A stretch of 7,406 nucleotides of DNA from CAYMTN01 sp964393335 (GTDB lineage: Bacteria; Chloroflexota; Anaerolineae; Aggregatilineales; Aggregatilineaceae). The notes below the pieces were generated by a model. That model searched no databases, was not told the DNA's origin, and worked only from the letters and a program-made list of their open reading frames with translations. The stretch's first letter is position 1. Every line of letters begins with the position of its first letter. The position numbers and the translations under genes were made by a program. Below, one piece after another: positions 1-7,406 of this stretch. The DNA lies in assembly GCA_964393335.1 (NCBI GenBank), contig CAYMTN010000247.1, positions 1-7,406 on the forward strand, given 5' to 3'.

Positions 1-2529
1 AATGACTTCATCAGAAGCGACCGCCTGGGATACGAGCTGTTTGATCGCGCTGTCCATGTCTTCTTGCGTAGGGCCATCAACCGGCGTGTTCTTGGCAAAA
101 CTGGCGCGGACGGTCTGGGAAAATGCCATGTCATCACGGATCGCAATGGCATCCTCATGGGGCACCGACAAAGCATATGCCTTGGACAGGCGCGAGACAG
201 CATCCATGTAGCGTTTCTTGCCGTCACGCTGCTTGAGGATATGCTCCATTGCCTGCGGGATCACTGCGACACGCTGGCCAGGGGTGCCATCGAAGAACAA
301 CGTATAATCAAAGCCGTGGAAGAAATTCTGCACGACTTCGTACTCGCTGAGCATGATCTCAACAGCTTGTTCCTGTGATGCCGCCGGTAATCCATGACCT
401 TCAGTGGTGTACTGGGCGACCGCCTCTTGCAGGTCTACAGCCAGACCCAAATAATCGACAATCAGACCTCCAGGCTTGTCCTTGAAGACGCGGTTCACGC
501 GCGCAATGGCCTGCATCAAGCTGTGACCGCGCATGGGTTTATCCATGTACATCGTATGCAGTGGCGGCACGTCAAAACCAGTCAGCCACATGTCACGCAC
601 GATGACCAGCTTGAGCGGATCATCCAGGTCTTTGAAGCGTTCGGCAATAGCTTTGCGGCGTGGCTTATTACGGATGTGCGGTTGATAGTATGCAGGGTCA
701 CCGGCTGAGCCGGTCATGACAACTTTGATCACACCTTCCTCGTCGCGGTCGTTATGCCATTCGGGGCGCAGGGTGATAATCTGATCGTACAGGTCTACCG
801 CGATGCGGCGGCTCATGCACACGATCATGCCTTTGCCGTCCATGACTTCAAGGCGTTGTTCAAAGTGGGTGATGATGTCTCTAGCCACCTGCCCCAACCG
901 CTCAGATGTGCCGACCATCGCTTCTAGCTGGGACCATTTCGTTTTGAGCTTCTCTTTGCCCTCTAATTCTTCGCCTTCGGTGATCTCCTCAAAGGTCGGA
1001 TCGATTTGCGGGCGCATCTCATCTTTCAGTTGCAGGCGGGCTAATCGCGCTTCGTAAAAAATGGGCACGGTCGCGCCATCATCTACGGCGCGGTAGATAT
1101 CGTAGATGTCAATGTAATCGCCGAAGACCTGGCGCGTGTTGGCGTCCGTGGCCTCAATCGGGGTGCCAGTGAAGCCAATGAAGGACGCATTGGGCAGCGC
1201 GTCGCGGATATACTTGGCAAAGCCGTAGGCCAGGTATGCCTCGCGCTCGTTTTCGACCATGTGCGCGGTAAATCCATACTGGCTGCGGTGCGCTTCATCG
1301 GCGATGAAGATGATGTTGTGCCGCTCTGAGAGAGTCGGATAGACGCTGTCATGCCCTTCTGGACGGAACTTCTGGATGGTGGTGAAAACCACGCCGCCCG
1401 ATGCGACCTGTAACAACTCCTTGAGATGCGGGCGGCTTTGGGCCTGCCGGGGAGTCTGGCGCAGCAGTTCCTGGCCGGCGGCGAATGTGTCAAATAGTTG
1501 GTCGTCCAGATCGTTGCGGTCGGTCAGGATCACCAGGGTCGGGTTTTCCATAAATGGATGCTGAATGATCTTGCCCGCATAAAACAACATGGACAGGCTC
1601 TTGCCGCTGCCCTGCGTATGCCATACGACACCAACCCGTTGATCACCATCAGGCGTGGCGGCTTCGATGGTTTTATCGACTGCCTTATTGACGGCATGGT
1701 ATTGGTGATAAGCGGCCAAACGTTTCGTGATGTGGCTGCCATCGGTTTCAAAGACGGTGAAAAAGCGGATCAGGTCCAGGAACCGGTATGGCTCAAAGAC
1801 GCCCTTGACCAGGACCTCAAGCTGCAATTCCTCCGGCGCGGCGAGTATATTCCCCTCAATGGTGCGCCAGGGCTTGAACCATTCCCAGCCAGCGGTGAGC
1901 GTGCCCAGCCGCGCGTCGGGACCGTCGGCGATGACGAGTGCCTCGTTATAAGTGAACAGCGCGGGAATGTCGGCTTTGTAGGTCTGAAGCTGGTTAAACG
2001 CGCGGCGGATCGTGGCGGTTTCGTCGGCGGGATTTTTTAGCTCGATCACGGCCAGCGGCAGACCGTTGACGAACAACACTACATCCGGGCGGCGGTTGGT
2101 GCGGGCGTGCGTGGCGAAATTGACGCCGGTAACCGTGAACTGGTTGATAGCCAGCCAATCGTTGTTGGCCGGATCATCAAAATCGACCAGCCAGACTTTG
2201 CCGTGTTTGAGCTGTCCGCGCGTGCGATACGTCACATCGACGCCTTCCGTGAGCAGGCGGTGGAAGGCGTGGTTATTGATGACCGGGTTCTGGCTCTCGG
2301 TGCGCTGAATTTTGCGGATGGCTTCGTCAATGGCGGCAGATGGCACGCCGGGATTGATGCGTTGCAGCGCGTCACGCAGCCGCCCTACCAGCAGGACCTG
2401 ATCGAATTCGGCACGCTCGGCACCGGATGTTTCCGGCTCAATGTCAGGGCCGTAGCACGTTTCATACCCTAACTCGTGCAGCCAATCGAGCGCGGCAAGT
2501 TCAACGGTTTCTTCGGTCAAACGGCCCAT
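1..2529 (-). CDS. hsdR: Type I restriction enzyme R subunit, HsdR (3' end beyond window)
   Basis: This is the nuclease and ATP-driven translocase subunit, which cuts DNA after joining the HsdM-HsdS methyltransferase. The frame is open from ATG 2527-2529 to the left edge, 843 codons without a stop. The family is usually about 1000-1100 aa, so the C-terminal part that contacts the methyltransferase lies outside the window. An N-terminal PD-(D/E)xK nuclease is visible: D149, E163-L-K165, then QxxxY at 180-184. The SF2 motor follows: Walker A HTQGSGKS 304-311, DEAH 411-414, TGTP 454-457 and motif VI QAIARVNR 673-680. All catalytic residues I looked for are present and no frameshift is seen. The start is supported by AGGGG at 2538-2542, 8 nt upstream, and no in-frame start lies between it and the end of hicB. 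It follows hicB by 28 bp, so co-transcription is likely. The motifs are seen directly; the function comes from the family. Confidence 0.97.
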   Translation of the reverse strand, partial: MGRLTEETVELAALDWLHELGYETCYGPDIEPETSGAERAEFDQVLLVGRLRDALQRINPGVPSAAIDEAIRKIQRTESQNPVINNHAFHRLLTEGVDVTYRTRGQLKHGKVWLVDFDDPANNDWLAINQFTVTGVNFATHARTNRRPDVVLFVNGLPLAVIELKNPADETATIRRAFNQLQTYKADIPALFTYNEALVIADGPDARLGTLTAGWEWFKPWRTIEGNILAAPEELQLEVLVKGVFEPYRFLDLIRFFTVFETDGSHITKRLAAYHQYHAVNKAVDKTIEAATPDGDQRVGVVWHTQGSGKSLSMLFYAGKIIQHPFMENPTLVILTDRNDLDDQLFDTFAAGQELLRQTPRQAQSRPHLKELLQVASGGVVFTTIQKFRPEGHDSVYPTLSERHNIIFIADEAHRSQYGFTAHMVENEREAYLAYGFAKYIRDALPNASFIGFTGTPIEATDANTRQVFGDYIDIYDIYRAVDDGATVPIFYEARLARLQLKDEMRPQIDPTFEEITEGEELEGKEKLKTKWSQLEAMVGTSERLGQVARDIITHFEQRLEVMDGKGMIVCMSRRIAVDLYDQIITLRPEWHNDRDEEGVIKVVMTGSAGDPAYYQPHIRNKPRRKAIAERFKDLDDPLKLVIVRDMWLTGFDVPPLHTMYMDKPMRGHSLMQAIARVNRVFKDKPGGLIVDYLGLAVDLQEAVAQYTTEGHGLPAASQEQAVEIMLSEYEVVQNFFHGFDYTLFFDGTPGQRVAVIPQAMEHILKQRDGKKRYMDAVSRLSKAYALSVPHEDAIAIRDDMAFSQTVRASFAKNTPVDGPTQEDMDSAIKQLVSQAVASDEVI

Positions 2530-2557
2530 TCGACCATCCCCTGATGGAACCCGTGAT

Positions 2558-2779
2558 TCAGGCGCTGACTTGATAGATGGCAGGCCGGTAACGTGGTTCA
2601 GGAATGGGTTTGTGACTGTGCTGCGCGGCCTCAAGCCACAACGCCTTAGCGACCAGCACCTCACGCAGAGCCTCTTCAGGTGTTGCGCCGGAGGCTGAGC
2701 AGTATTTCAGATCGGGGATGTCGGCGACATACTCGCCGTCTTCCTGACTATAGAAGATGTTGATGTGATAGTCTTTCAT
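2558..2779 (-). CDS. hicB: HicB-family antitoxin (short, single domain)
   Basis: This 73-aa protein is the predicted antitoxin that binds and blocks HicA. It has the HicB-like fold signature: an N-terminal strand (HINIFYSQEDGEYVADIPD, residues 5-23), then a helix in which EEAL begins at 35 and REVLVAKALW continues, and a proline-rich tail (PIPEPRYRPAIYQ, 58-70) typical of HicB partners of this HicA subtype. There is no C-terminal helix-turn-helix or ribbon-helix-helix, so self-repression of the promoter by HicB alone is doubtful. Its ATG (2777-2779) overlaps the hicA stop as ATGA, and GAGGGA lies 6 nt upstream, so it is translationally coupled to hicA. hsdR starts 28 bp downstream. The gene order, toxin before antitoxin, is usual for hicAB. 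Family assignment is firm; activity is inferred. Confidence 0.9.
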   Translation of the reverse strand: MKDYHINIFYSQEDGEYVADIPDLKYCSASGATPEEALREVLVAKALWLEAAQHSHKPIPEPRYRPAIYQVSA

Positions 2780-3036
2780 GAGTCATCCCTCGGGTTCAGG
2801 CTGTATTCCTCAAGCAGCTTGAGAAATTGGCGGAGTTGGTAGGGTTTGGCCTTACCATCTTTGCGCGGTTGGATAGAGAGCAATTCTGCGATGTCAGGAT
2901 GGATATAGATGTGGTGGCTGCCGCGTGTCCGGTCCAGCACGAAGCCGAAACGTTCCAGCAGCAAGACAAAGTCCTCAAACCGGATGTCCATTGACCCGGC
3001 AGTGAGTTTCTCAAGCAGTTTTCGCCACTTTGCCAT
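2776..3036 (-). CDS. hicA: HicA-family mRNA interferase toxin
   Basis: This is a predicted small dsRBD-fold RNase toxin that cleaves mRNA when free of HicB. The protein is 86 aa and carries the catalytic G-S-H-H-I-Y motif at about residues 39-44, preceded by a helix (FEDFVLLLERFGF) and followed by KAKPYQLRQFLKLLEEY, the C-terminal helix typical of HicA. I chose ATG 3034-3036 over the GTG one codon upstream, because AGGAA (3042-3046) is 5 nt from the ATG but only 2 nt from the GTG. The active-site histidine is intact, so the toxin may be live. It lies 54 bp after the hsdS stop and overlaps hicB by 4 nt. A promoter candidate with a perfect TATAAT lies just upstream, so hicAB may be expressed separately from the restriction genes as well as by read-through. 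Confidence 0.92.
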   Translation of the reverse strand: MAKWRKLLEKLTAGSMDIRFEDFVLLLERFGFVLDRTRGSHHIYIHPDIAELLSIQPRKDGKAKPYQLRQFLKLLEEYSLNPRDDS

Positions 3037-3052
3037 CACGGTTCCTGTTTGT

Positions 3053-3080
3053 ATTATATGCTGACTCGGATTGTTGTCTC
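3053..3080 (-). promoter_or_regulatory. Candidate hicAB promoter
   Basis: On the minus strand a perfect -10 TATAAT (3053-3058) lies 16 bp downstream of GAGACA (3075-3080), a 4/6 match to the -35 consensus. The predicted transcript start, near 3046, falls on the AGGAA Shine-Dalgarno of hicA, so the message would have a leader of only about 10 nt. The six-base arms CCTGTT/AACAGG (3085-3090 and 3044-3049) flank the promoter and might be an operator, although such short arms occur often by chance. Confidence 0.5.
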
Positions 3081-3090
3081 GCAGAACAGG

Positions 3091-4474
<1,384 letters not shown>

Positions 4475-4488
<14 letters not shown>

Positions 4489-4654
4489 ATCCGAGAACCT
4501 CCAGATTCTCCCGGATTGCTCGCTCTAACTGAGTGGATTCCGCAAATTGTGCTTGAAGCTCTTCTGTTAGGCGCTCCATTTTCTCCTCGAACGGTTCGCC
4601 GTCGTCCTCGATATCGGCTGCGCCCACGTAGCGCCCTGGCGGCAACACGTCATG
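4475..4654 (-). repeat. hsdM-tail direct repeat, copy next to hsdS
   Basis: This 180-nt segment is directly repeated about 1 kb away at 5475-5654. The core 4565-4639 matches 5562-5636 at 68 of 75 bases, and the seven differences are all synonymous third positions. The remainder is diverged but still alignable. Confidence 0.9.
4498..4502 (-). promoter_or_regulatory. hsdS ribosome-binding site inside the orphan hsdM tail
   Basis: GGAGG lies 9 nt before the hsdS ATG and is read within the Leu-Glu-Val codons of the hsdM fragment. The hsdS ATG is made from the Gly-Tyr-Asp codons of that fragment. The intact hsdM carries the same arrangement for its downstream gene. Confidence 0.75.
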
Positions 4655-4690
4655 CCTCATCACCGCCCGGTTCCTTGTTCGGCCCCGCCG

Positions 4691-4954
4691 TCATTCGCTC
4701 GCATGGTCGGCCTCGTCTAGTTCAACCCGGTTATATTTCGATGAAATCAGCAGCGCCTTTTCTCCCGGCTGGTCCGATTTATCATAAACGCCAACATACC
4801 ACGCTCTATTTTCTGTTTCGGCGATGGTCAGTTCCTCAACATCCGTCACCGGGTCATAGCCCGCTTCGTAGCTCTGGACAACGACCGGCAGATCAGCGGG
4901 GTAGTGTTGCAGCAGCGCGATAAGCTGCCGGACGGTCAGGCGCTCAATTGTCAC
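4691..4954 (-). CDS. Conserved-looking hypothetical protein, 87 aa
   Basis: I do not recognise this family with confidence. The protein is short and acidic, without a signal peptide or membrane segment. It opens with LTVRQLIALLQHYPADLPVVV (residues 6-26), a helix-then-strand pattern; then EAGYD (30-34), a strand with AWYVGVYD (51-58) and KALLISS (66-72); and it ends in an acidic tail. Small proteins with this 'LL..YP.DLPV' opening occur as hypothetical proteins in many bacteria. The start is GTG 4952-4954, chosen because GGAG (4963-4966) lies 8 nt upstream; the nearby ATG is in another frame that stops at once. It follows the YgiT-type gene by 22 bp and ends 27 bp before the hsdM fragment, so it is the third member of the cassette. 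It could be an accessory to the DUF4258/YgiT pair or a passenger. Confidence 0.8.
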   Translation of the reverse strand: MTIERLTVRQLIALLQHYPADLPVVVQSYEAGYDPVTDVEELTIAETENRAWYVGVYDKSDQPGEKALLISSKYNRVELDEADHASE

Positions 4955-4976
4955 GGTCCACGCTCCGCATATACCA

Positions 4977-5204
4977 TCAGGCGGCGACGTACTCGCGCAC
5001 GTCCACCTGCACCCCGGCGCGCGCGGCCTGATCGACGGTAGTCAGTAGGTGCGCGGAAGTCGCTTCGTCCAGGTACGCTTCGCCGCAGTTCTGGCACACC
5101 TGCGCCGGAACGTTCTTGAAGACCAGCGTCATGCCGCCGCGCTCCAGTGTGACGGTCGTCGTGGCAGGGGCGGTTTCGCCGTGTTTGCAGATCACACACT
5201 TCAT
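4977..5204 (-). CDS. YgiT-type zinc-finger protein, putative antitoxin
   Basis: This 75-aa protein has two CxxC knuckles, C3/C6 near the start and C37/C40, the latter in VPAQVCQNCGEAYLDE, the hallmark of the YgiT (MqsA N-terminal) zinc-finger family. In MqsA this domain binds the toxin. The C-terminal Xre-type helix-turn-helix of full MqsA (about 131 aa) is missing, so DNA binding is unlikely from this protein alone. ATG 5202-5204 is preferred over an upstream in-frame start because AGGAG lies 9 nt upstream, the frame overlaps the DUF4258 stop as ATGA, and the first CxxC then sits at the terminus as is usual in the family. The pairing with DUF4258 directly upstream is a known gene pair widely predicted to be a toxin-antitoxin system. 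The zinc ligands are seen; the role is inferred. Confidence 0.88.
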   Translation of the reverse strand: MKCVICKHGETAPATTTVTLERGGMTLVFKNVPAQVCQNCGEAYLDEATSAHLLTTVDQAARAGVQVDVREYVAA

Positions 5205-5474
5205 GGTTTTTTGCTCCTGAAATCTGGTTCCCACAGGTCCGGGCCGGGTTCGTATACGGTGATGATGATCGTTTCCTGGGCTTCGTGATTGTCAGCCGCC
5301 ACCACGTGCAGGGGACGTGTGCCGCGCCAACCAAGAATCAGGCAGCTAGGATAGGGGGTGTCGTCGGGGTATGCGCGGATCACCTCACCGTTGAGGACCA
5401 CGTCGCGCACATCTTCGACTGTGACCTGGCGTTCGGCCATACGCTGCACGGCATGAACGCGAAAGACGAGCCGA

Positions 5475-5485
<11 letters not shown>
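5201..5485 (-). CDS. DUF4258 domain protein, putative toxin partner
   Basis: This 94-aa protein matches the DUF4258 pattern: HAVQRMAER (11-19), NGEVIRAYPDD (32-42), PLHVV (58-62), then ITVYEP (75-80) with W85. The family is a small RelE/MqsR-like fold candidate and is often encoded just before a YgiT-type zinc-finger gene, as here. It is therefore predicted to be an RNase-type toxin or a toxin-like partner; no catalytic activity can be shown from sequence. Its ATG (5483-5485) lies inside the end of hsdM, overlapping it by 11 nt, with GGAG (5494-5497) 8 nt upstream within hsdM codons. Translation should therefore be coupled to hsdM. It overlaps the next gene by 4 nt. Making a potential toxin in step with the methyltransferase suggests an accessory role in the restriction locus. 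Confidence 0.88.
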
Positions 5486-7007
<1,522 letters not shown>

Positions 7008-7047
7008 GAGTTCATCACCTGTGTGCGGTAAGAGTAAATGCCATTTC

Positions 7048-7060
7048 AGGTTTCGAACCT
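7048..7060. repeat. Short palindrome at the predicted hsdM transcript start
   Basis: AGGTT-TCG-AACCT is a 5-bp inverted repeat with a 3-base centre, covering the predicted start point near 7055. It could be an operator or a small hairpin at the 5' end of the mRNA. It also looks like a tRNA T-arm on the minus strand, but no tRNA fits around it. Confidence 0.35.
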
Positions 7061-7061
7061 A

Positions 7062-7090
7062 AGCATACTACCGCAGCGGAAGGTTTTCAA
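7062..7090 (-). promoter_or_regulatory. Candidate hsdM operon promoter
   Basis: On the minus strand TTGAAA (7085-7090, 5/6 to consensus) is followed by a 17-bp spacer and TATGCT (7062-7067, 4/6). Transcription would start near 7055, giving a leader of about 48 nt before the hsdM ATG. It is the best-spaced promoter match I found upstream of hsdM. Confidence 0.6.
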
Positions 7091-7097
7091 TCTGCGG
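7071..7097. repeat. Inverted repeat bracketing the -35 element
   Basis: CCGCAG (7071-7076) and CTGCGG (7092-7097) are perfect 6-bp inverted arms 15 bp apart. One arm lies in the promoter spacer and the other just upstream of the -35. This is a plausible regulator-binding site for the hsdM promoter, but no known operator is recognised. Confidence 0.4.
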
Positions 7098-7160
7098 CAA
7101 GGGGTATGTGGGCGTGTCGCAACAGAAGGCGTTAGGGGCGGACGATGTTTGGGAACGTTC

Positions 7161-7236
7161 CGAGGGCTACGCGCTCAGCCGGGATACGCTTACAGGCTTT
7201 TCACGGCAAAAACGGTGCCCCATCAAGTAGCCCTCG
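7161..7236. repeat. Inverted repeat with 10-bp perfect arms
   Basis: CGAGGGCTAC (7161-7170) pairs with GTAGCCCTCG (7227-7236) across a 56-bp loop. The palindrome GGAACGTTCC abuts and shares one base with the left arm. It could be the closing stem of a structured RNA or a protein-binding site; neither is recognised. Confidence 0.5.
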
Positions 7237-7265
7237 AGTCGTGCTGCCCCACTTTTCCAGGTTTT

Positions 7266-7304
7266 GGGCAGGGATGCTTTTGATTTCTCCGCCCTTCCCT
7301 GCCC
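7266..7304. repeat. Inverted repeat with 9-bp perfect arms; possible terminator-like hairpin
   Basis: GGGCAGGGA (7266-7274) pairs with TCCCTGCCC (7296-7304) across 21 bp. On the minus strand it starts 2 nt after the TGA of the possible upstream gene end, the place expected for a 3' hairpin. However, neither strand has a T run after the stem, so it is not a standard intrinsic terminator. A further CTGCCC at 7244-7249 can pair with the same GGGCAG. Confidence 0.5.
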
Positions 7305-7306
7305 TA

Positions 7307-7405
7307 TCAGTCGCCTATTTCGCTTGTGTTTGCCGCATCAGCGACAAGCGTAAGCCCCCGACTGCGTTCATATCCACCGGCTGAATATTCCTGGTTGTAG
7401 TGTGT
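7307..7405 (-). CDS. Possible 3' end of an upstream minus-strand gene
   Basis: One minus-strand frame is open from the right edge for 32 codons and ends in TGA at 7307-7309; it contains HYNQEYSAGGYERSRG and ends in TSEIGD. I do not recognise the protein. A run this short is open fairly often by chance, so support is weak. The hairpin-forming repeat directly after the stop is the main reason to list it. Confidence 0.22.
   Translation of the reverse strand, partial: THYNQEYSAGGYERSRGLTLVADAANTSEIGD
7321..7350. repeat. Inverted repeat with 7-bp arms
   Basis: CGCTTGT (7321-7327) and ACAAGCG (7344-7350) are perfect inverted arms with a 16-bp loop. They lie inside the possible coding end at 7307-7405. 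No T run follows, and the role is unknown. Confidence 0.35.
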
Positions 7406-7406
7406 C

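Larger units (their letters stand above)
7098..7406. other. Upstream region without a convincing gene
   Basis: About 300 bp upstream of the hsdM promoter. Short open frames on the plus strand resemble no known protein and have no good ribosome-binding site that I can see. The region holds three longer inverted repeats (annotated separately), a 10-bp palindrome GGAACGTTCC at 7152-7161, and possibly the last codons of a minus-strand gene at the right edge. Confidence 0.6.

Noticed and set aside
1498..2472. Plus-strand frames of 180 and 121 codons opposite hsdR
   Set aside because: The minus strand encodes HsdR continuously here, including the nuclease and Walker A motifs; these are shadows.
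4951..5334. Minus-strand frame of 127 codons across the DUF4258 and YgiT-type genes
   Set aside because: It overlaps two well-supported genes in another frame and encodes an arginine-rich product without a family.
7030..7115. tRNA-like signal on the minus strand (T-arm look-alike plus TTGAAAA like an anticodon loop)
   Set aside because: The anticodon stem does not pair, no D-arm is present and the acceptor ends do not match. The segment is better explained as the hsdM promoter with a short palindrome.
7266..7304. Intrinsic terminator call for the 9-bp inverted repeat
   Set aside because: The stem is good, but neither strand has the T run needed after it, so it is listed only as a repeat.
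7145..7384. Plus-strand frames upstream of hsdM as a divergent gene
   Set aside because: There is no recognisable domain, no clear Shine-Dalgarno and a composition unlike the real genes; the frame also spans several inverted repeats.

Overview
The window is a moderately GC-rich bacterial segment in which every convincing gene lies on the minus strand. It is one defence operon: a type I restriction-modification locus with small toxin-antitoxin-type genes in both internal gaps. In transcription order (high to low coordinates) it reads hsdM, a DUF4258 gene, a YgiT-type zinc-finger gene, an unrecognised 87-aa gene, a second partial copy of the hsdM 3' end, hsdS, hicA, hicB and hsdR. hsdR is cut by the window edge with about 843 codons present. 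The host cannot be named from these genes. The HicAB and DUF4258/YgiT proteins resemble versions common in Chloroflexota and Cyanobacteria, and the base composition would suit Chloroflexota (weak inference).

Region by region: 7008-7406 is upstream sequence with a good sigma70-like promoter for hsdM, several inverted repeats and perhaps the last codons of an upstream gene. 5475-7007 is hsdM, the methyltransferase subunit. 4691-5485 is a three-gene cassette coupled to the end of hsdM. 4475-4663 is an orphan hsdM tail that runs 14 nt into hsdS. 3091-4488 is hsdS, the specificity subunit with two target-recognition domains. 2558-3036 is hicA-hicB with its own TATAAT promoter candidate. 1-2529 is hsdR, the nuclease-translocase.

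HsdM2-HsdS should form the methyltransferase, and HsdR joins to form the restriction complex. The tight packing (overlaps of 11, 4, 14 and 4 nt, and gaps of 22, 27, 28 and 54 nt) indicates one transcript with translational coupling. The toxin-antitoxin-like genes therefore share expression with the restriction system.

The most notable observation is the duplicated hsdM tail. Its best-conserved 75 nt differ from the hsdM copy at seven positions, all synonymous third positions. In both copies the tail carries the Shine-Dalgarno sequence and the ATG of the next gene at the homologous site, serving DUF4258 in one copy and hsdS in the other. The cassette therefore looks slotted in at the hsdM/hsdS junction, with an hsdM tail on each side. 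The second notable point is that a HicA RNase toxin sits between hsdS and hsdR, the place held by the anticodon nuclease PrrC in the E. coli prr locus.
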